DNA of 64,000 nt from Eucommia ulmoides (taxonomy: Eukaryota > Streptophyta > Magnoliopsida > Garryales > Eucommiaceae): assembly GCA_016647705.1 (NCBI GenBank), contig CM028327.1:9433726-9497725 (forward strand), given 5' to 3'. The notes under the pieces were generated by a model. It had not been told where the DNA came from. It was given only the letters and a program-made list of their open reading frames with translations, and made no database searches. The position numbers and the translations under genes are program-made. Positions 58,401 to 64,000 of this stretch are shown piece after piece; the stretch's first letter is position 1; every line of letters begins with the position of its first letter.

Positions 58401-58529
58401 GTTTCCAGCAATTTCATTCATTGGCAGCCAATAAATACTCTCACTTATCCATCTTTATTATTTATTCTCTATTTTCACCTTAAAAACATTTTCTCTCATT
58501 CTTCTTTCTTCTTTGTCCAACAAAAATAA

Positions 58530-58885
58530 TAGAGAATCAACAAATTTGTAATTGTGCGAGGAAAGCAAATATGGTAACTTCTTGGACTACACATAATATC
58601 GGAAGAAGATTATACTCTTGTAGAAATTACAATTATGTATTTTTTTCATACAATTTTCATCAAATATTTTAAAAAATTCTAATTTCATTTTCTAGGCTAA
58701 AAGTTGTGGCTATTTTTTGTGGGTTAATCCTCTTATGTGTCCAAGGTTAGCGGCAATAATATTGAGATTATTAAGAAAAATGAACGTTTTAGAAGAGAAG
58801 AATAATCGAAGGAAAAATAGGGTGAGGAAGTTACGAATAACATTAGTCGTTTTATGGGTGGTGTTTGTACTCATTTGGAAATAAA
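58530..58885 (+). pseudogene. GRF-type zinc-finger gene relic
   Basis: The first part (about 58540-58636) reads CNCARKANMVTSWTTHNIGR then RLYSCRNYNY, the Cys and Gly-Arg pattern of a GRF zinc finger. A GT-AG intron (acceptor TTTTCTAG, about 58696) leads to a second part (58697-58885) reading SCGYFLWVNPLMCPR, a basic coiled stretch and a hydrophobic tail (LVVLWVVFVLIWK) before a stop. The expected start codon upstream is missing (ATA where ATG would fit). Likely cargo or passenger of the adjacent Mutator element; function unknown. Confidence 0.6.
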
Positions 58886-58949
58886 CCGCAATTTGAATAT
58901 TTTGTTGTATTTTTTGTTGTTGCAGAAATTAGAAAGGAACAAATTTACC

Positions 58950-59620
58950 AAAATTGCTTGGGTTGAGTCGCGGATCAGATCGCTCTCTTTAAGATATTTC
59001 GCGGCTCTGCCCAAGTATGTGCAAGCAGTATCATAGCCTCGTCGTCCTCAGGATAAAACAACCCAGAAAATCACCTCTGTCTAAGATTTTCTTTGCACAG
59101 TAGAAGCCTTGAAAACTGAACACCTACACACTGTTCGGAATGCGAATAGACTGCTCGAAACACAATTTAAAAAACCGAAATAAAAAAGAAAACGAACAAA
59201 CTGATTGTTTGAAAGCAAAATTGATCGGGAAAAAATAGTAACAACGAAGAACCTGTTTTTCTCTCTGAAAGAACTGTGCAGTTTCTGATTCTGTGTATTT
59301 CAAAACAAATGCAAAAGTCTGTATTTATAGGCAAGAAAAACTGAATCAGAACATTGAAACGGTTCAAAATTCTTAACATTGAAAAACGATCCGGAAAATG
59401 TAACGTTTGAAAATGGTTCGGAAAACGTAACGTTTTGAAAACGGTCGAAACGTTTGCGATTGGAAACGGTTCGTTCTAAAATAAAATTAATATTTTATTA
59501 AATAAATTTTGTCCAAAATAAAATATATAAGTGCCACCTCACTTTACGCTCGGCTCGGCTCGGCCGGACGGACGGCAGCGGCGCGCGCGTGTGGTAAACC
59601 AATAGAGACGTAACTTCTCT
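58950..59620 (-). mobile_element. LTR remnant, probably Ty1/copia
   Basis: On the minus strand: a GC-rich start with GGCTCGGC-like repeats, a TATA box (CCTATAAATACAG, about 59331-59319), then about 300 bp downstream GTTTTATCCTGAGGACGACG, GCTTGCACATACTTGGG and GCCGCGAAATATCTTAAAG. I associate this with the 3' part of certain copia LTRs. Termini and target duplication not resolved. Imperfect CGGAAAACGTAACGTTT repeats lie at 59390-59470. Confidence 0.45.
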
Positions 59621-59868
59621 CCCCTTCACAAAATGTGGGTACCCCTTGGTGCACACCCCAAGTATCCCACCTATCCACTATTATACTCCTCTAGACCCTT
59701 TCTCCCCAGCAATGTAAGATAAAGGAAAAAAAGGGAAAATTTTGACACTTATTATATATATTTTTTATATCTTAATTAAATAAGTAAAAAATTCATTATT
59801 CTCCAATATTTTTATTTAATTAATGATGTATTTCGTACTTTGTTTCCTAATTGAGATACTTTAATCAA

Positions 59869-61735
59869 GGGATAAAGACCTTTTTGGTCCCTGACAAATG
59901 GCTCGGGTGTCCAGTTGGCCCATAATTTTTGTAACTCGACACAATTGTCCTTAACATTTCAAAACAGTGTCAAATTGGCCCCTGAGTCAAGTTCCGTTAG
60001 TAAAATTTGGAAAAATTGGATGGAAACAGTCACGTGACAAGCACGTGAATATTTGGCCAAGGGTAAATGTGTCATTTCAATCTTATTAATTTAATGTGGT
60101 CTATTTGCATATGTTGTTAAACTAAGGGGTCAAAATATTTTTTCCCACACCTTTTCTTGTTTTTTTTTTCCTTTATTTTTTTTGGCTCCTCAGTCCTCTC
60201 ATTTGTTTGTCTGCACCACCGACACCACCACACCGCCGAACAACAAAAAAGAGAGAGAGCGAGAAGGACTTGCAGCGACTGGTTGCCCCAAGACCTAACC
60301 TCCATAGGCCCAGCTTTAGCCTCAGCTCTAGCTCCCGGCGGAGCATGCGGCGGAGCTTTGTTAACCGTTCAACGATGTCCTTTCAATTCCGCCCCCAAAT
60401 TCATCAACCCCATCTCTTCCCTCTTCTCCAATCGCAAATCAAAACCAAATCCTTCTTTCTCTCACTACACCTAGATATATAACTAGAGAGAAAGAGGTAG
60501 AGAGAGAGAGAGCAGATGCCATTTTTGTTTCTTCTTTCAATTTCTTGGTGGGTTTTGTGTTCTTGGTTTGGAGATGGGAAAGGGAAATCATAGAAACGGA
60601 AGATTAGTGGGGTTTGGTGGTGATTCGGGGAAGAAATATTCATTGTCTCCTCCTCCTCTTCCTCCTCCCTTCAAATCTTCAGGTTCATCCCACTCTTTCT
60701 CTCTACTTTACTGTTCTTTCTCTTTCTCACTCTAAATTGTTAGGTTTGTTTCACTCTCTAAATGGAAGAGACAAGAGAGGTCAGATTCACGGTGAATCAA
60801 TGGGAAGAATTGCAGAGACAGACAATGATCTACAAGTACATTATGGCCTCTGTTCCTATTCCTCCTGAGCTCCTCATACCCATCTCCAAATCCCCTTATC
60901 AATCCAACAATAATAACAATTTAGCTCAGAGCTTTGAATTAATGGGTTTAGTAATAACAATTTAGCCTCCTGATCTTTTTTGTGGATATTGTTCTAATTA
61001 ATGATTTTTGGGGAGAATTTAGGCTCTGGTTTGTTGTGTGTGTTTTTTTAGCTCAAAATAATGGGTTTTGTTGGAGATGGTAATTCTTTGGCGGAGGCGA
61101 CGATGTTGGTTCGTTTGGTGGTGGAGGAGAACAGGTTCAATTGCGAAAACGAAATCGATTTCCTCGGTGGTGGTGGTGTTCGGCAGTGGTGTTCGTTTTG
61201 GTGGTGGTTTTCGGCGGTGTTGTTATTCGTTTCGGTGGTATATTTTCGGCGGTGGTGGTGTTTTTCCTCGTTGGTGATGTTCGGCGGTGTTGTTCGTTTT
61301 GGTGGTGTTTTGCAGCGGTGTTGTTGTTCGTTTTGGTGGTGTTTTTCCTTGGTGGGTGGGAGTAGCATTAGTTTCCATGGAGGAGATGAAGCAGGGGTTG
61401 CCGGAGATGGAGCAGGGGTGGGGGTTGGGCTCGCCGAAGATGGAATTAGGAGGTAGATGATGAATTAAAAGAAAAAATACACATTAAACCCTTAAGTTTT
61501 ATATAGAAACTTAAATGACCCCCAATTAAATAACTTTTCAAATTAACCCCATTGAATAAATGGACCAAAATACTCTTAATGAAACGTTGACCGTTAGTTT
61601 AACTTAATGGAATTTGCCTCAAGGGCCAATTTGACACTATTTTGAAATGTTAAGGGCAAATGTGTCGAGTTACAAAAGTTATGGGTCAATTGGACACCCG
61701 AGCCATTTATTAAGGACCGAAAATGTCTTTATCTC
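59869..61735. mobile_element. Pack-MULE with long TIRs and captured gene fragments
   Basis: The left TIR (from GGGATAAAGACCTTTTTGG) and the inverted right TIR (reverse complement from GAGATAAAGACATTTTCGG) match over at least 150 bp. TTTAATCAA on both sides (59860-59868 and 61736-61744) is an exact 9-bp target duplication, as expected for Mutator. There is no transposase inside. The interior holds a GRF-factor QLQ fragment, an unrecognised coding-like stretch (60290-60480) and a GGTGGTGTTCGG-type simple repeat (61165-61345). Confidence 0.88.
60762..60965 (+). pseudogene. Captured QLQ domain of a GROWTH-REGULATING FACTOR
   Basis: The ORF reads RFTVNQWEELQRQTMIYKYI, then PIPPELLIPISKSPYQSNNN. 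The QLQ box of plant GRF transcription factors (contact surface for GIF co-activators) has this pattern, with Q at 'NQW', L at 'EEL' and Q at 'RQ' and the following IYKY. The WRC zinc finger that must follow in a real GRF is absent, and the frame stops at 60963. It is therefore a gene fragment carried by the Pack-MULE, not a working factor. Confidence 0.8.
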
Positions 61736-62287
61736 TTTAATCAATGGTGATTTTGTATTTTGAACCCTATTCATTTGGGGGGAAAAGACTTTTTTGGTCC
61801 TTGAAAGATGGCTATAGTATCTAATTGGACCCTAAGATTTGAAACGCAACACATTTGATCTCAACATTTGAAAATTGTTCCAATTTGGCCCCTGAGTCCA
61901 ACGCTGTTAGCAAAAATTGGGGAAAATGGACGGAAACAGCACGTGAGAAGCACATGATTATTGGCTCAAGGGTACATGCGTAATTTTACAATTCAAACGT
62001 CTCATTTCATCAGTTCCAAGAAGACATGTCCATAATGTCGTTCATTTCCAAGGCAAACAGCGGAGCTTCGAAAACCGAAAGAACAAAGGATAAACTTTTT
62101 GTTCGTTCAAAATCTATCTGATAACGACCGAAGAAAGGGTTTTTGATCAAACGATTGGAGCGAAAAATACAGGGTTTTCGAAACAACAAAGGGTTTTTGA
62201 TCAGTTGATTCTCATTTCGCCTGTGACAGTCGAAAGAAGAGGCCTTTGGGATGACATACAAGTGAACGATTGAAGCTAGGGTTTTTT

Positions 62288-64000
62288 ATGGCGCTAAGAA
62301 CGAAAGATTTGGAGAAGTTTGGAACTCCAATATACAGTAAGTAATAAAAAAATGAAAGATTTGTTTCTTAGTTCAAAAAAGTGAACGATTTCTTTTCTGA
62401 ACAATGTGTTGATGAATATTTTAATCATCCTGTTTTGTGTTCTTTATTGTTCTTTATTCAGGCTGTGTTCTTTATTGTTCTTTATTCATGTTGTGTTCTT
62501 TATTGTTCTTTATTTATGTTGTGTTCTTTATTGTTCTTTATTCATCCCGTTTTGTGTTGGTTGTTTTATGTGTTTGTGTTGGTTTATGATATGCATGCTC
62601 TTTATTTTATTCATGCCAATGTGTTTGCTTGCTACTGATGTATATAACACATTTATGTTGTCAGGGAGTGGTTCTAAACTGTTTTCACTTAGGGTGTATC
62701 ATGGGGGTTCCTTTATACAGGAGCCCATTGTTGAATATGTTGTGGGTATGGTGAGCTATTTCGACTATGCATCTAGGGATAAAATGACAATACAATCACT
62801 GAAACAATTTGCTTCGTTATTAGGATGCCCCAATGATGCTACATTTTGTATTTGTTTATATAGATTAGATTTGTTGGGGGGGTTGGCTACCATTAAAACT
62901 GATGCAGAGTTCTTAGATGCAATTAACACTTATCCAGACAATGAAGTGGTTGAAATGTTTGTGGAGGGTAGTAGTAAGGATAAAGTTGTCGACTCGACTG
63001 TGATTTCAGAGTCCGATGATGAATCTGAATATAATGAACATGATTTTACCGATAGTGAGTACGAAATCAATGTGGATGATGAATTGTTTAATGTTTGTGT
63101 TGATAAAGGGGCTCAATTGGGTGGCTTATCACATGGGAAGGAAACCAATGTTGAATCTGAGAATGTAATTGGCTCTAATGTTAATGAATCTAGAAATAAT
63201 AACATTAATAATGAATGTGAAGAAGATTGTGTTGAATCCAGTGATGACATGAATAGTCAATGTGAGTCGGATGATGACGAAAGAAGTAAGAGAATCAAGT
63301 TTAATCCTGAAACGAAGGAAATTAAATTCGAATTAGGTATGGTTTTTAGTACTTCTAAAGAATTTAAACTGGCGGTAAGAGATCAAGCAATTCAGATGGG
63401 AAAATACATTAGGTTTACTAAGAGAGAACCTAAGAGAGTAAGGGTTGTTTGCAAATAAGGGTGCCCTTGGGTTATATTCGCATCTTGTACATCTGGAGAA
63501 ACAGGGTTGGTTGTGAAAACTTATCAACCTCAACACCAATACTCTAGGGACTTTCGGAATAGGCATGTAAATTCTAGATGGTTGGCTAACAAATACATGG
63601 AAAAGATTAGAATTAAGGGACCAAAATGGGGGTTGAAAGCCTTTAAAACGATTGTCCAAAATGATCTTAATGTTACTGTGTCTAAGACACAAGTCTATAG
63701 GGCTAAGAAAAAGGCCCTTTTGGTTATTGAGGACAGTCAGGAGTATCAATATGAAAAAATTCAGGATTATGTTTGTGAACTTAGGAGAACAAACCCCGGG
63801 TCCACAGTTCGGTTACATGTTTCTGATCCGAATTGTGATGGTAAAGTTAAATTTGAGTGTTTGTATGTGTGTTTGGCAGCTTGTAAGCAAGGATACTCGA
63901 TGTGTAGACCTATTATAGGTGTTGACGGGTGCCATCTCAAGGGCTCTATTGGGGGTCAATTGTTGGCTGTTGTTGGCATAGATGGGAACAACAATATGTT
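62288..64000 (+). pseudogene. MuDR-like transposase (5' part, one in-frame stop)
   Basis: Exon 1 62288-62336 (MALRTKDLEKFGTP), intron 62337-62664 (GT-AG), exon 2 from 62665 past the edge. The N-terminal part (KLFSLRVYHGGSFI, YVVGMVSYFDY) is followed by an acidic linker. Next is the plant MuDR DNA-binding domain (FELGMVFSTSKEFKLAVRDQ, then KREPKRVRVVCK-stop-GCPWVIFAS), then KTQVYRAKKKALL and the start of the MULE transposase core (IIGVDGCHLKGSIGGQLLAV) holding the first catalytic Asp. The only lesion seen is TAA at 63456-63458 between VCK and GCPW; the frame is open on both sides to the window end. Confidence 0.85.
62440..62550 (+). repeat. Minisatellite in the MULE transposase intron
   Basis: Four units of about 32-33 bp built on TGTTCTTTATTGTTCTTTAT plus TCA(T/G)G(C/T)TG. 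They create a false upstream extension of the transposase ORF (from 62406) across the intron. Confidence 0.8.

Larger units (their letters stand above)
61777..64000 (+). mobile_element. Autonomous-type Mutator element (left part; continues beyond window)
   Basis: A TIR starting near 61777 (GGGGGAAAAGACTTTTTTGG) shares its order with the Pack-MULE TIR: CAATTTGGCCCCTGAGTC, GTTAGCAAAAATTGG and CACGTGAGAAGCACATGA. It lies only ~33 bp beyond the Pack-MULE target duplication. A transposase gene follows. The right end is outside the window. Confidence 0.75.

Noticed and set aside
60290..60480. Possible second captured coding piece in the Pack-MULE
   Set aside because: The translation looks protein-like in two frames (Ser/Arg-rich or Ala/Gly-rich) but I recognise no family, so no gene is called.
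61048..61456. Trp/Phe/Val-rich frames in three phases
   Set aside because: Mostly a GGTGGTGTTCGG simple repeat inside the Pack-MULE. The first ~30 codons (MGFVGDGNSLAEATM) may be a captured exon but I cannot assign it.
62406..62664. Upstream ATG extension of the MULE transposase with a Cys/Leu/Phe-rich repeat
   Set aside because: It is the translated minisatellite of the intron; exon 1 at 62288-62336 with a GT-AG junction gives a better N-terminus.

Overview
The window is nuclear DNA of a flowering plant, most likely a eudicot. Evidence: multi-exon genes with GT-AG introns; plant-specific families (a xyloglucan xylosyltransferase of the XXT type, a TOC159-type plastid import GTPase, a CARM1-like PRMT4, a plant TOG/ARM-repeat protein, a germ-cell-less-like BTB protein); and transposons of typical plant lineages (SIRE-like copia, Tat-lineage gypsy with an antisense extra ORF and two RNase H domains, Harbinger, Mutator, TRIM, LINE). 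I cannot name the species.

Layout. 1-3120: 5' part of a BTB/POZ gene on the minus strand, running off the left edge. 3121-9885: gene-free, AT-rich, with a cluster of AACGTT palindromes, a ~2 kb SIRE-type solo LTR (4643-6669), an inverted-repeat element and a second solo LTR (9019-9577). 9886-17557: five-exon TOG/ARM gene (+) whose last intron (4.6 kb) holds a Harbinger-type MITE, a perfect 54-bp-arm hairpin and a head-to-head, internally triplicated Harbinger transposase relic. 17757-35700: one decayed Tat-lineage Ty3/gypsy element in minus orientation. It carries three nested solo LTRs of another family and a plastid-like insert inside its second RNase H domain. Its antisense ORF appears to be spliced.

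36245-39196: a single-exon TOC159-like gene with a long acidic repeat array but almost no membrane domain. 39810-41750: a LINE tail (zinc knuckle plus RNase H) interrupted by a complete TRIM element. 42512-52634: a full 15-exon PRMT4/CARM1-like gene (-), reconstructed exon by exon to 531 aa. 52870-56352: gene-free, with several tandem repeats. 56353-57738: intronless XXT2-like gene (-). 58190-64000: a Mutator cluster. It contains a TIR remnant with a GRF-zinc-finger relic, a copia-like LTR remnant, a Pack-MULE (59869-61735, 9-bp target duplication) carrying the QLQ domain of a GROWTH-REGULATING FACTOR, and the 5' half of a nearly intact autonomous MULE with one in-frame stop.

The host genes do not form a pathway; they are ordinary single plant genes separated by transposon nests. 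The unusual content lies in the nesting: head-to-head Harbinger, antisense spliced ORF in Tat, plastid insert, TRIM in LINE, Pack-MULE beside a related MULE, and the M-domain-less TOC gene. I see no CRISPR, operon or tRNA/rRNA gene. All family names are from recognition of the translated sequence, not from a database search.
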